Made by a program: the position numbers and the translations under genes. From Lentisphaerae bacterium ADurb.Bin082 (lineage in GTDB: Bacteria; Verrucomicrobiota; Lentisphaeria; Oligosphaerales; Oligosphaeraceae), in NCBI GenBank assembly GCA_002070945.1, contig MWEG01000121.1:1-64000 (forward strand): a DNA stretch of 64,000 bases, in the 5' to 3' direction. The notes below the pieces were generated by a model. The model saw only the letters and a program-made list of their open reading frames with translations, had not been told where the DNA came from and ran no database searches. Positions within the stretch are counted from its first letter, which is position 1, and each line of letters opens with the position of its first letter. This document shows positions 1-10,800 of the stretch, one piece after another.

Positions 1-48
1 CGCGTGCAGCTCCTTGAAGTAGATATTAAATGGCGTCTGGTCGCTCAT
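1..48 (-). CDS. N-terminus of an unidentified protein, cut by window edge
   Basis: Reading leftward on the minus strand, an ATG at 48-46 opens a frame that stays open to the window edge. The first residues read MSDQTPFNIYFKELHA. A GAGGA Shine-Dalgarno-like stretch lies just upstream of the ATG at the usual distance, which is why I accept this start. The P-F-x-I-Y-F-K-E-L pattern loosely resembles region 1.2 of primary sigma-70 factors (consensus around D-P-x-x-x-Y-L-R-E-I), but sixteen residues cannot settle this. Everything downstream of residue 16 lies outside the window. Confidence 0.5.
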   Translation of the reverse strand, partial: MSDQTPFNIYFKELHA

Positions 49-741
49 GTCATGTCCTCGCTGGCAGCCCAACTTGCTTTTCTATAAAAATCTGCTTTTT
101 GGCGACCCACAGGGGGCGACGGGCACGTCGAAAATATAGCCGCTCACGTGGACGTTACCAAGCGGTGCAAGGTGGAATTCCTCGGTTGTGGGTAATCAGT
201 CGGATTGATCATGGCCATTTCTGCCTGCGCAGGTTGAAAGCATGCGGAAGTCATGCGTCTTCGCTCCGTTGTCCACTTCTGTCCATCGTTCACTCTCCAC
301 TACTGTCCACTTCTGTCCATCGTCCATCGTCTACTGACGTCCATTGTCCACTGTCCATTAAAACACCTTCCCCAGGGCACTTGGCTCTACAGTTTGCCGG
401 AATCTCAAGTATCACTGAGTGACCGATTGCACGGATATGCAACTGATGCAGAATCATGGAAAGCATCACACCTGCGTGCAGTCAAAATCCTGCTCAAGCA
501 CAAAATTGCTATGATTCTGCTGAAATCCGTTTGAAAAAAGGCATACTGCGGCCTATTTTTTCTACGGGTTCCAGAAATCGACCCCACCCACCCTGAGGGG
601 GCCTCCATCCAATGGTCGCGCACGCGAGGAAGTCATCAATTCGCCAAGCACATCCGGCAGCCCGGACTTCAGCAGCGGCTGCGATAACTGACAGAGCAGA
701 AGCCACCCGTTGTTTTTCCACCCACAGAAAAGTGAGGCTCC
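49..741. other. Intergenic region, no convincing gene
   Basis: About 690 bases separate the leftward partial gene from the first large secreted protein. Short reading frames here show no start signal or recognisable protein. The stretch contains the GTCCAC repeat tract at 271-358 and a pair of perfect 10-base inverted arms (GCAGAATCAT at 448-457 and its complement at 511-520) separated by 53 bases. A promoter for the rightward gene at 742 is expected here, but I could not place -35 and -10 boxes with confidence. Confidence 0.5.
271..358. repeat. GTCCAC/GTCCAT short direct-repeat tract
   Basis: The tract is built from irregularly spaced copies of GTCCAC, GTCCAT and CTCCAC, with near-repeats of the 16-mer GTCCACTTCTGTCCAT. 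The same words recur at the right ends of the repeats at 11723-11880 and 21423-21578, and inverted at 35611-35637. No protein-coding function is likely. It looks like a member of a family of low-complexity intergenic repeats scattered through this genome. Confidence 0.65.
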
Positions 742-3132
742 ATGACTCATCAACGCTTTCTCACCATTGCATTGCTGCTCTGCACCGCGATTGGCGCCTT
801 CGCCGAAATCATCAAACCTGTGCTGAACAGCGCCACCCATGCGGCGATGGACATTAGCGCCCTGCCTTGGAATCCCTGGGAGGAAGGCTTCACCAGCAGC
901 CCGGACGGCACGATCATCTGTGATAACGGCGACGACAGCCAAATCCGCCGCGGCGCCGGCAAAACCGTGGAACTCAACCAAAGCACACCGACGCCCATCG
1001 CCGTCAGAGCCAAAAGCCGTGCCAGCAAAGTCAGCGGCTCACCTGACAACAACTACTCCCTCTATCTTGACATTGTCTACAACGACGGCACCCCCCTCTG
1101 GGGACGCACCGCGCCATTCCAAACCGGCACCCACGACTGGGAGGAACAGCAGGTGCTCGTCGTGCCAGACAAGCCGATCAAAAGCGTCAATTGCTGGCTG
1201 CTCTTGCGCGCCCACAGCGGCAAGGCCGAATTCAAAGACCTAGTTTTCCATCAACTCAACATGCCCGACGGTTGCACGGTTTTTGACAGCGTCCCCGTCG
1301 CCAGTACGAGAAGTTATCACGGGTTTATCCTCCGCGATGTCGCCGCCAATTCCGATTTTCATTCCTTTGACAGCGGCCTCGCCCACGGTGTGGGTCTCAG
1401 CAGCAAAAGCTCTATACGCAACGGCGCCCGATTCATCGAGGCCGAGATCAGCGATGACAGCGGCCAGGACCGCATCCTCCAGCTGGTCTACACCCTGCCC
1501 CTCTCCGCCGGCGCCTGGCAGTGGCTGCAAATGTCGCGGCCCGGCGACGACCAGCCAACACCGCAGCAGGAATACATGCAAACAGTCAATTTCCCTTGCG
1601 GCAACAGCGGGCGCCTCTCGCGCTATCCCCTGGCCGCCGTCAGCACCGGCGACAACGGTCGCGCCATCGCCTTGGACCTCTTTACGCCCGCCTTTGCCCG
1701 CTGCGCCTACAATAGCCGCAGCAACGAACTCTTCGTCGCCTGGGACATCGCGCTCACGGCAGAGAAAAGCCGCGCCACCGTCAAATTCTTCTCCTTCGAC
1801 TTTGCTCCCACGTGGGGCTTCCGTTCCGCTGTCGACGCGCTTTATCGCATTTATCCCGAGGCCTTTACCGCCCGCGTCCAACGCCATGGCCTGTGGATGC
1901 CATTCGCCAAAATCAGCGCAGTGCAAGGCTGGGAAGACTTCGGCTTCGCCATCAAGGAAGGCGACAACGAATGCGCTTGGGACGACCAGCACGGCATTCT
2001 CACGTTCCGCTACACTGAACCCATGACTTGGTGGATGCGCATGCCTGACGACATGTCCCGCGAGTTGCCTAGTGCTCTCGCCGAAATCGAACGCCTGGCC
2101 GTGAAGGGGAACCGCCATGCCAAGTCTTTCGCCAGCAGCGTGTTCCATAATCAGCACGGCGAACCGCCCGTACGCTGGCGTGACACCCCCTGGTGCAAAG
2201 GCGCTGTCTGGAGCATGGCGTCCTTGCCAGGCATCGCAAGTCCTGACAGCCATTTCCGCGTCGCCTGGAGTCCCGAATTGCGCCAGCGTCTCTACGGCCC
2301 TGAGCGCAAAGCCGATCTTGACGGCGAGTACATTGATTCCAGCGAAGGCTATGTCACCGACGTCATGAACTACCGCCGCGAGCACTTCGCAGCCGCCCGA
2401 ACGCCATTGACCTACTCCCAGATCGGCCTGCGGCCCGTCATCTTCCGCGGCCTCATCGCCTGGGAGTACGTCCACGCCATTGCCGACGACGTGCACGGCA
2501 TAGGCAAGCTCATGATGGCCAACAGCACGCCGAACAGTCTCTGGTGGTTGGCACCGCTATTGGACGTGCTTGGCACTGAAAGCAATTGGAATCCCAAAAA
2601 CAAGTGGCTCCCGCCCATCGACAGCCTCATGCTCTTCCGGCGCGCTATGTGCGGCCCGAAGCCCTTCTGCTTCCTCCAAAACAGCAATTTTGACGACTTT
2701 GACGAACACAAGGTCGAGAAGTACATGCGGCGCTGTGTGTTCTACGGCATGTATCCGGGCTTTTTCAGCGCGGATGCGTCCACCAAGCACTATTTCCGCA
2801 ACCCCGATCTCTACAATCGCGACCGTCCGCTCTTCCTCAAATACGTGCCGCTATGCCAACGCGCTGGCGAGGCTGGCTGGCAGCCCATCACTCTGGCTCG
2901 CAGCAACAACACCGCCCTGTGGCTGGAGCGTTTCGGCGCCAATCTCATCACAGTCTTCAATCCAAGCAAACAAAGCCAGGAAGGCCGCATCAGCGCCAGC
3001 ATTAGCGCTGCCAGCGCCTACGATCACGTCCACCAGCAGGAGGTGCCCCTGCAAGTCGGCGCTGAGGGCGGCGTGACCTTCAGCATCGCGCTTGAGTCCG
3101 AGGACGTCGCCCTCATTGAGCTGCGCCCCTGA
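742..3132 (+). CDS. Large secreted glycoside-hydrolase-like protein of unknown specificity
   Basis: This 796-residue protein starts with a typical signal peptide (residues 1-21, hydrophobic core LTIALLLCTAIG, likely cleavage after AFA), so it is exported. Residues ~30-165 look like a beta-sandwich, carbohydrate-binding-type module. The middle carries Trp- and Asp-rich stretches typical of a TIM-barrel sugar hydrolase, and the last ~90 residues look like a C-terminal beta-sandwich. I cannot identify catalytic residues or a CAZy family. The architecture recalls the secreted proteins at 25308-28091 and 30510-33725. The start is the first ATG in frame and directly precedes the signal peptide. It stands alone on the plus strand, with the MATE exporter convergent downstream. 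Confidence 0.8.
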   Translation: MTHQRFLTIALLLCTAIGAFAEIIKPVLNSATHAAMDISALPWNPWEEGFTSSPDGTIICDNGDDSQIRRGAGKTVELNQSTPTPIAVRAKSRASKVSGSPDNNYSLYLDIVYNDGTPLWGRTAPFQTGTHDWEEQQVLVVPDKPIKSVNCWLLLRAHSGKAEFKDLVFHQLNMPDGCTVFDSVPVASTRSYHGFILRDVAANSDFHSFDSGLAHGVGLSSKSSIRNGARFIEAEISDDSGQDRILQLVYTLPLSAGAWQWLQMSRPGDDQPTPQQEYMQTVNFPCGNSGRLSRYPLAAVSTGDNGRAIALDLFTPAFARCAYNSRSNELFVAWDIALTAEKSRATVKFFSFDFAPTWGFRSAVDALYRIYPEAFTARVQRHGLWMPFAKISAVQGWEDFGFAIKEGDNECAWDDQHGILTFRYTEPMTWWMRMPDDMSRELPSALAEIERLAVKGNRHAKSFASSVFHNQHGEPPVRWRDTPWCKGAVWSMASLPGIASPDSHFRVAWSPELRQRLYGPERKADLDGEYIDSSEGYVTDVMNYRREHFAAARTPLTYSQIGLRPVIFRGLIAWEYVHAIADDVHGIGKLMMANSTPNSLWWLAPLLDVLGTESNWNPKNKWLPPIDSLMLFRRAMCGPKPFCFLQNSNFDDFDEHKVEKYMRRCVFYGMYPGFFSADASTKHYFRNPDLYNRDRPLFLKYVPLCQRAGEAGWQPITLARSNNTALWLERFGANLITVFNPSKQSQEGRISASISAASAYDHVHQQEVPLQVGAEGGVTFSIALESEDVALIELRP

Positions 3133-3194
3133 ACAACGCATAGGCAGCCGCTCTTGCCCTAATCAATTCCTCCAGTGCCGCTGCCGCAGTACTC

Positions 3195-4601
3195 TCATGC
3201 CTCTTGCAGGTTGGCTCGGCGCAACCAGGTGCCGCTGCGATAGCGCAGATAGAAGCAAGTGATGCGACAAGCCCAATCCAGGAGCATGGCGATCCATACG
3301 CCGATGGCGCCCCAGCCCAAGTAGTATCCCAGCACGTAGCTGAAGCCCACTCGCAGGATCAGCATAGACGACACCGAGACTATCATCGTGTAGGTGACGT
3401 CGTTCGCAGCCCGCAGCGCGTTGGGAAAGACAAACGACGCCGGCCACATCAACAGCCCGAAGCCGTTATGGATGAGCACCAGGATGAGCGCCAGGCGCAT
3501 AGTCTCCGGCGACAGGGCGTAGAGCTTGAACACCCAAGGCAGTGCCGACAGCACCAGCAGCCCCCACAGCAGATGTACCGTATAGGCCAGGCGCATCATC
3601 TTGCGCACGTAAAAGTACAGCTGCTCGCGATTGCCATTGCCCACGCATTGACCGATCACCGTGACCATCGCCAAACTAAATCCACCGCCTGCAATGCAAC
3701 TCATATAACCCAAATTGCCTGCCACCGCCGATGCCGCTATCTGCACGGTGCCAAACAGCGCTATCACACTGAGCACCAATAGGCGCCCAAGCTGAAAAAA
3801 GCTGTTCTCGACCCCGCTGGGGATGCCGATATAGAGAATCTTGCGAATCATCTCCCATTGCGGATGGAAGCCACCCTGCCAGGACAAATACAGCACGTGC
3901 CGACGGTTACTGAGCAAAAGCAGCAGCAGCGCCGCCGCCACGAGCCGTGACAGTACGACCGCCCAGGCCGCGCCAGCAACGCCCAGCCGAAACACATAAA
4001 TCAGCAGCACACAAGTGCAGACGTTGACGATGTTGCACAAAAGTGACGCGAACATGGACACCTTTGAATTGCCCATCACCCGAAATATCGCCGCGCACGC
4101 ATTGAACAGCGCAATCGTCGGAAAAGCCAGCGCCGTAATGCGAAAATAGGTCTGCGCCGTGGCCATCACCTCGGCATCAATGCTGCCGAAAAACAGCCGG
4201 ATAAGCTGCCGGTTGAAAACCTGCACTATCAACAGCAGCAGCAGCGACACCGCCGTGGTCACCAGCAGCAGCTGCTTGGTGCCCCTCTGCGCATCCTTTA
4301 TCCTCTTTGCGCCAAGGTACTGCGAGGCCACCACCGCGCCGCCCGTCGATAATCCAGCAAAGATGTTGATGATCAAAACGTTGAAATGATCGACCAACGA
4401 TACGCCCGACACCGCCGCCTCACCCAGAGACGCGACCATCATGGTGCTGACCATGCCCACAAAGCAGCTGAGAAACTGCTCAATGATCAGCGGTATGATC
4501 AGCCGTGACAGATCAAGGTTGGAAAAAATGCGTTGCGGTGCTTGCGAACTCATGCGCTCAAGATGCCATAAGGTGGTTGGCGGGCTGACGGCATGGCTCA
4601 T
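3195..4601 (-). CDS. MATE family multidrug/toxin efflux protein
   Basis: The 468-residue protein consists almost entirely of hydrophobic segments, about twelve, in two similar halves, as in MATE (MatE/NorM/DinF) antiporters. The N-terminal segment, with IPLIIEQFLSCFVGMVSTMM followed by the VDHFNVLIINIFAGLSTGGA region, fits the family well. MATE proteins export cationic compounds in exchange for Na+ or H+ across the inner membrane. The substrate here is unknown. An in-frame ATG at 4553 (MSSQAPQRIF) would remove 16 hydrophilic residues; neither start has a strong ribosome site, so the start is uncertain. It is divergent from the GH35 gene. Confidence 0.9.
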   Translation of the reverse strand: MSHAVSPPTTLWHLERMSSQAPQRIFSNLDLSRLIIPLIIEQFLSCFVGMVSTMMVASLGEAAVSGVSLVDHFNVLIINIFAGLSTGGAVVASQYLGAKRIKDAQRGTKQLLLVTTAVSLLLLLIVQVFNRQLIRLFFGSIDAEVMATAQTYFRITALAFPTIALFNACAAIFRVMGNSKVSMFASLLCNIVNVCTCVLLIYVFRLGVAGAAWAVVLSRLVAAALLLLLLSNRRHVLYLSWQGGFHPQWEMIRKILYIGIPSGVENSFFQLGRLLVLSVIALFGTVQIAASAVAGNLGYMSCIAGGGFSLAMVTVIGQCVGNGNREQLYFYVRKMMRLAYTVHLLWGLLVLSALPWVFKLYALSPETMRLALILVLIHNGFGLLMWPASFVFPNALRAANDVTYTMIVSVSSMLILRVGFSYVLGYYLGWGAIGVWIAMLLDWACRITCFYLRYRSGTWLRRANLQEA

Positions 4602-4757
4602 TGGGCCGAAGGGAAAACCATGTTAGGGGCACCGTACTTGCCGTCAAAGCCTTAATGTATTGCCCCTGCCGCCGAATGCACCCACAAAACGTCCAATAAG
4701 CAGAAATGAGACGCCGGGTCTTGATTTCAAGACGGGCTATTTGCGCCTCGGCAGCAC

Positions 4758-4778
4758 GTATGTTACATTGCAACATAC
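4758..4778. promoter_or_regulatory. 21-bp palindrome, candidate operator upstream of GH35 gene
   Basis: Perfect 7-base inverted arms GTATGTT (4758-4764) and AACATAC (4772-4778) flank a 7-base centre. The site lies between the divergent MATE and beta-galactosidase genes, 112 bases before the latter's ATG. Size and symmetry fit binding by a dimeric sugar-responsive regulator of the LacI or GntR type. No second copy was noticed in the window, so the role is inferred from position and symmetry only. Confidence 0.45.
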
Positions 4779-4889
4779 AACGTTTCTCATATTGGTTATT
4801 TTAACCCACAATAATACAACACGGTAAACGTCATTTTTTCATTTATGGGAAACTAGGCCCTAATCGTAAGCAGCGGCGGGAGAACAGCA

Positions 4890-6659
4890 ATGCCCAATCA
4901 GTCTATTGTCATCCGTGGTAAAGACATCGTCATCAATGGTCAGCCAACCCAAGTCCGCTCCGGCGCCATGCACTATTTCCGAATCCTGCCAGAACAATGG
5001 CATGACCGCCTGCTGAATCTCAAGCGCTGCGGCCTCAACACTGTCGAGACCTACCTGGCCTGGAATGTCCATGAAGCTCGGGAAGGCCACTACGACTTCA
5101 GCGGTCGCTGGGACGTGGCTGCATTCCTCCGTGAAGCGCAAGCGCTGGGACTCATGGCCATTGTCCGCCCCGGTCCCTACATCTGCTCGGAATGGGATTT
5201 TGGCGGTCTTCCGGCATGGCTGCTCCCCAAGCCTGACATGCGCATCCGCTGCATGAACAAGGACTTTCTGACTGCCGCTGACCGCTTCCTGAAAAACGCC
5301 CTGGACATCCTGACGCCCTTGCAATGGCCAGAGGGCGGCCCGGTCATCATGATGCAAATCGACAACGAGTACGGCAGCGTCGGCAATGACATTGAGTACT
5401 TGCAACATCTCTATGATCTCTTCCGACAGCAGGGCGTCACCGTTCCGCTCTTTATCTCTGACAGCCCTTCCGAGGCTATCTACCGTTGCGGCGCCCTGCC
5501 CTCGACCCTCCTCACCGTCAACTGTCGCAATCACCCCTGCCACGGCTTGGACTTAGTGCAGCGTTTGCGGCCCAACAGCCCGGACTTCGTCATGGAACTT
5601 TGGTCCGGCGTCTCGGCCTGCTGGGGCGAGCCGTACTACAAGCACGCCGTAGAAGACGTCGCTGCCGACGTCGAGTCCCTGCTCAAACGCCGCGCCTCTT
5701 TCAATTTCTACATGTTCCACGGCGGCACTTCTTTCGGCTTCATGCCAGGCGCTCGACTGCGTGGCGAGAAGGGATACCAGCCCTTCCTGAACAGCTATGA
5801 GGTCGATGCACCCATGGACGAGGCTGGCAATCCCACCCCCAAGTACACCATGATTCGCGATCTCATCAAAAAATACTGCCCGGATGCCGAGACCGGCGAA
5901 CCGGTTGTCCACCCCGCGCGTGACTTCGGTCGCGTGCAGCTTGACGAGCATGCCTCCCTGTGGGATGCCCTCCCTGCCCTCTCTTGCTGCCATAAATCGG
6001 TGACCCCCGAAAGCATGGAGCACTACGGCCAAAACCACGGCTTCGTCCTCTACCGGACGCAGCTGGACCTGCCGCGTGGCGTCTATTCCCTGAGCATTGA
6101 AAGGCTCAGCGACCGGGCGCAGGTCTACAGCAACGGCCAGTTCTGCGGAGATGTCTTCCGCAACGACAATAATCAGACCATCAATATCCACCCTGGACAG
6201 CTCGACATCCTGATAGAAAATCTCGGTCGGGTGAATGCCGGCATGGGACTGCAAAGCGACTGGCGCAAGGGCATGACCGGCGCACACGTCCACAGCCGCC
6301 GCCTTTACCATTGGGAGGTCTATCCCCTGCCCTTGGACGACCTCAGCGGCCTGCGCTTCCAACCGGACGCACCAACCTGCAATGCCCCGACCTTCTACCG
6401 TGGCCGCCTCAATGTCGACAACCCTGCTGACACCTATCTGCGCGTGCCTTACGGCAGCAAGGGCGTCGTCTGGATCAATGGCTTCAACCTTGGCCGCTAC
6501 TGGCATATCGGCCCGCAATTCGCGCTGTATCTGCCAGCGCCGCTGCTCCGCCAAGGCGATAACGAGATGATCATCCTCGAACTGGCTGGCCTCCGCGAAC
6601 CCATCGTCGAGTGCATCGACCACCCGGACTTCGCCGCGCCACAGGCGATGATACTCTGA
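4890..6659 (+). CDS. Glycoside hydrolase family 35 beta-galactosidase
   Basis: The 589-residue protein matches GH35 throughout its N-terminal TIM barrel. Hallmarks are SGAMHYFRI near residue 24, the CGLNTVETYLAWNVHE stretch (47-62), RPGPYICSEWDFGG (93-106) and QIDNEYGS (156-163). E160 is the expected acid/base, and E236 in FVMELWSG is the expected nucleophile. Beta-sandwich domains follow after about residue 340. GH35 enzymes release terminal beta-galactose from oligo- and polysaccharides. There is no signal peptide, so it probably acts in the cytoplasm on imported oligosaccharides. The start is supported by GGGAG shortly upstream. A palindromic candidate operator lies at 4758-4778. Confidence 0.95.
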   Translation: MPNQSIVIRGKDIVINGQPTQVRSGAMHYFRILPEQWHDRLLNLKRCGLNTVETYLAWNVHEAREGHYDFSGRWDVAAFLREAQALGLMAIVRPGPYICSEWDFGGLPAWLLPKPDMRIRCMNKDFLTAADRFLKNALDILTPLQWPEGGPVIMMQIDNEYGSVGNDIEYLQHLYDLFRQQGVTVPLFISDSPSEAIYRCGALPSTLLTVNCRNHPCHGLDLVQRLRPNSPDFVMELWSGVSACWGEPYYKHAVEDVAADVESLLKRRASFNFYMFHGGTSFGFMPGARLRGEKGYQPFLNSYEVDAPMDEAGNPTPKYTMIRDLIKKYCPDAETGEPVVHPARDFGRVQLDEHASLWDALPALSCCHKSVTPESMEHYGQNHGFVLYRTQLDLPRGVYSLSIERLSDRAQVYSNGQFCGDVFRNDNNQTINIHPGQLDILIENLGRVNAGMGLQSDWRKGMTGAHVHSRRLYHWEVYPLPLDDLSGLRFQPDAPTCNAPTFYRGRLNVDNPADTYLRVPYGSKGVVWINGFNLGRYWHIGPQFALYLPAPLLRQGDNEMIILELAGLREPIVECIDHPDFAAPQAMIL

Positions 6660-6839
6660 TTCGGCAGACGCTTTGCAGCAGGCCGCCAGGCTGCACCGTA
6701 CGCCTATAAGGTGTGGTCGTCGGCTATGCTTTCCCTATCGACGTGTTCGCAATTGCGGAGAGGGAGTATATTTTATGGCTATACGGCAGTATATTTTTTC
6801 GAAAACTGGCGTCTATTCCCAAAGCAGGAAAGGATTTCC

Positions 6840-7769
6840 ATGAACGCATTATGCAGTCGGATTTTGCTTTTTGTCTTGCCGGCCGTCATTTTTTCCGGTT
6901 GTGTGTCCGGGGGCGGTTCGGGTGTGGCTTCCACGGATGATCCGATTTCTAGCCGCCGCGCCTATCGGCAGCGGGTGGCCTCGCCTTCGACGCGGGCGCA
7001 GGCTATCCGGGAAGGATTGCATTCCCCAGACCCGTTGATCCGGAGGAACGCATTGTACGAAATCATTGCCGAGCGCGGCGTCGAGGGCTTGGCTGACATC
7101 GAGCATCTCACGCGTGACCAGGATCCGCTGGTGCAAGAACTCATGCTGGATTTTGTCAAAAGCATTGGCGACCCGCAACTGCGCACCCGGCTGGCCAAGG
7201 ACATCGGCGCACATTCTACTGACCGGGCCGTCCATAAAGCCGTCAACAACATGATTTCAACCTTCCAGTACTATCGCCAGAACAAGCGCCTAAAGGACGA
7301 TCCCACCTGGGACCACGAAATCGAAACCATCCAGACCATAACCCTGCCTGACGACACTTGGAAAATCCTCGCTGACCCGACCGAGGACGGCCACGAGAAA
7401 AGGTTTTTCGCGGTTGACTACGACGACAGCGCCTGGAAGCCGATCAAGGTCGGCGGCTGGGAACAGCAGGGCCTGCCCCAGTATGACGGCGTGGCCTGGT
7501 ACCGAATCACCTTCACCGCGCCCGCCAAGGGCCAGGCCAATGCCGCTGAATTGCATTTCGGCGCGGTTGACGAAGTCGCCTGGGTATGGCTGAACGGTGT
7601 CTATGTCAGCCAGCATGACCTCGGCCCGGAAGGATGGGACATCCCATTTGTCATGGATATCACACCCGAAATCAAGTGGGGCGAAAAAAACCTCCTCGTA
7701 GTCCGAGTCCATGACAGCGCCCAGCAGGGCGGAATCTGGAAACCGATCACCCTGCACGTCCTGAAATAA
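6840..7769 (+). CDS. Lipoprotein with HEAT-like helices and a C-terminal jelly-roll domain
   Basis: I start this at 6840 rather than at an in-frame ATG 43 codons earlier, because AGGAAAGGA sits just before this ATG and the resulting N-terminus is a lipoprotein signal (lipobox F-S-G-C, C21). The 309-residue product should be lipid-anchored in the envelope. Residues ~50-150 are helical and resemble HEAT repeats (DPLIRRNALYEIIAERG, QDPLVQELMLDFVKSIGD). The last ~140 residues form a galactose-binding-like beta-sandwich with the motif VAWVWLNGVYV. This domain is clearly related to the C-termini of the proteins at 21705-24053 and 52354-54771. Function is unknown; a glycan-binding or scaffolding role is inferred. 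Confidence 0.85.
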   Translation: MNALCSRILLFVLPAVIFSGCVSGGGSGVASTDDPISSRRAYRQRVASPSTRAQAIREGLHSPDPLIRRNALYEIIAERGVEGLADIEHLTRDQDPLVQELMLDFVKSIGDPQLRTRLAKDIGAHSTDRAVHKAVNNMISTFQYYRQNKRLKDDPTWDHEIETIQTITLPDDTWKILADPTEDGHEKRFFAVDYDDSAWKPIKVGGWEQQGLPQYDGVAWYRITFTAPAKGQANAAELHFGAVDEVAWVWLNGVYVSQHDLGPEGWDIPFVMDITPEIKWGEKNLLVVRVHDSAQQGGIWKPITLHVLK

Positions 7770-7847
7770 AACAGCGGGACGATGGCAACAGCTGATTAGA
7801 TTCTTTAAGTACGTTGCGTCATAAACCATATCCCAAGGAAAATAATT

Positions 7848-10800
7848 ATGCGTCCATTTTACGATATGCTGCGCCGTGTTGCGCTGCTCCTGCCGTTGCT
7901 TTTTACTGCATTGGCGACTGCCGCGCCTAAGGAAACCTTGGTGGCGGAATGGGACTTCAGCCGCAACGCCGCCTCGGTAGACGGCAAGTTCACCGGCAAA
8001 TTTCGCGGCGCCACCAAAATCGTTGACGGACTTCTCATGATGGCGCCCGGCTGGGAAGACAAAGGAGAAGGGCTGATTCTGGACAAGGTCTATCCCGAGT
8101 TGACGCCAGAGGAAGGCTTCCGCCTCGAAATCACCTTCCAGCCCCGTACAGAGCCGCGTACAGAACAGCCGCAACAGCTGCTTTGGGACAGCAAATACCT
8201 CCTGGCCGGAAACTATAAAAACGTCCAGGGCAACCACAATGGCTTTGCCGTCGCCCTAACCTCTGGCGGCGGCGACACCTTTACGCCCTTCGTCTGGCTG
8301 GGGCTGGGGACAGACACCAAGGTCTGCGCCGGCCAGAAGGTCTCCCTGGCCCTGGGGCAGCAGCACACCATCGTCGTGGACTACAATGGCGCCAGCCAGT
8401 TGGAGATCAGCCTTGATGGCGTCCACAACAAGACCTTCTCCTTCACTGGCGGCGGCTCCGTAGCGCCAGCCATCCGGCAGGCCGTCATCGGCGACCGTTG
8501 CGGCTCAATCCACAACCGCTTCAACGGCGGCATCGCACGGGTGAAGTTGACGGCGTATCCAACGGAACCGCTCACCCTGACCCTGCCAGGCAGAAAGGCA
8601 TTCGTGCGCGGCGAGACGCCGGCTGCCCTGGGCTTGTACGTGACCAACCAAAGCAAGACCGACCTGACCTCGGTAACGTTGCTCGTCAAGTTCGGCGACA
8701 CGACGGCGAAGCTGCTGCCCTCCCGTCGGATAGAGGTCGGTGCCCTGGCTGCCAAGAGCTCCCGCATTGTCGAACTGCCGGTCGAAACGCGGTTGCGCCC
8801 TGGCAAATATCCTTTCACAGTCACCATGATCAGCGTCGGTCCTCAAGGTGAGTCTACCCTCACCAGCAAGCAAGACTTCACCATCGGGCCGCAGCTGCCG
8901 CCAGACTCGATGCCGATCGTGATGTGGGGCGGCGGCAGCCCGCTTGAACTCGTCCTCGATCATGGCTTCACGCACGACTTAGGCGGTTTCGCAGCCACAG
9001 TCCGGCGCAGCGCCAACCTGACCGACACCGCCCTCGCTGCCCAGCGCACCCTGGACGAGTACGTCGCCACTGGCCTGCGCCGAGCCTCATACTACACCCT
9101 CGCCCATGACCCAAACCTGATTGAGCAATTTCCCCGGGTGCGGCGGGACGGCTCGATAGTCCCCCGCAATGCAGAGGCTTCCAACCCGGAATACCAGGCG
9201 ATTTTAGGCGACGTTGCCGAGAAGACGGCACAAATCATCAAGGATCATCCTGGCTGCGACGCTGTGCTGATCAATTCCGAGGTGCGCGACTCGACCGCGC
9301 CGTCGTTCGGGAAAGTCGAGCCAGCCGCCTTCCAGGCATTTGCCGGCTATCCTATTCCAGACGAAGTCATGGGCAAGGCGCCTCCGCGCTATTCCCGGGT
9401 CAAGGATTTCCCGCTTGGCCGGGTCATCAGCCCAGACCACCCGCTGCTGGTGTACTACCGCTGGTTTTGGAAGCAAGGCGACGGCTGGAATCCAGTCCAA
9501 ACCCTGGTGAACAACGCCTATCACAAGCATATCAAGCGGCCGTTCTGGACCTTCTTTGATCCCTCCGTGCGGGTGCCGCCGCTCTGGGGCAGCGGCGGCA
9601 ATGTCGACTATGTCAGCCACTGGACCTACGCATATCCCGACCCGATACGTACCGGCTGCTTCACGGACGAATTGCGCGCCATGGCGGACGGCTGCCCCGG
9701 CCAAGACGTGATGTCCATGACCCAGATTATCTGCTACCGCAGCGCAACGGCGCCCCAAAGCAAGAACCCAGACCCCACCCCGGCCTGGGCCTTGAAAGAG
9801 CCTGAGGCCAAATTCATCTCCATACCGCCGGATTCCCTGCGGGCCTCTATCTGGGCCAAAATCTCCCGGCGCGTCCAAGGCATCATGTTCCATGGCTCTG
9901 GCTCGCTCTGGGGCACGCCTAGCATCGGCAGCTATTTCACCACGAACCAGGAAACCGGCGTGATGATGAAAAAAGTGCTGGGAGAAGTGGTGAAGCCCTT
10001 GGGGCCGACGCTCAAGCGCATCCCAGAGCGCCCCCCGCAAGTCGCCATTCTGCACAGCTTCGCATCCTGCATGTTCGCCGGGCGCGGCACCTGGGGCTGG
10101 CATGGCTGGCTCGCAGACGCGCACCTGATGCTGCAATGGGCTAACCTCTCGCCAGCCGTCATCTATGAGGAAAAAATCCTGCGAGACGGCTTTGGGGATT
10201 TGAAAGTCCTCTGCCTCTTCCATTGCGATGTGCTGACAACGCCGGTCTTTGACGCCATCCGCGAGTTCCAGGCCAAGGGCGGCATCGTCATCGCAGATGA
10301 ATTCCTGGTTCCCGGAATTGTTCCAGACATCCTGGTCAAGGCGTATACGCGTCCATCCGAGGCTGACAAGGCCAAGGCTGAGTTGCAGGCTCTGGGGCTT
10401 GATTTGCGGCGTCAACTTGACCCGCACTACACAGCCTATACTGACGCCAGCAACCCTGACCTGGTGACCAGGGTGAGAACATACGGAAAGGCCGATTACC
10501 TTTTTGTCATCAACGACAAACGCACGTATGGCGACTACCTGGGTCCCTGGAAGCTGACCATGGAAAAGGGCCTGCCAAACAGCGGCACGGTGACTGTGCG
10601 GCGCGGCAACACCAAGGCGGCTTACGACCTGGTCGCGCACAGGCCGGTGCCGTTCACCTGCAAAAGGGGCGTCACAACCCTGGACGTTGATTTTACCACT
10701 AACGACGGCCTGGCGATTCTGCTGCTTGACCAGCCCCTGCCGAAACTGAAGGCCGCCTGGGCGGCGGATAAGACAGTCCAAATCACCATGGGTAGCACCC

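Noticed and set aside
30-534. Plus-strand frames near the window start
   Set aside because: They run through the GTCCAC low-complexity tract, lack ribosome sites and conflict with the leftward partial gene.
1240-2496. 418-codon minus-strand frame
   Set aside because: It lies wholly inside the 742-3132 secreted-protein gene in antisense, has no ribosome site, and its composition reflects the GC-rich third positions of the real gene.
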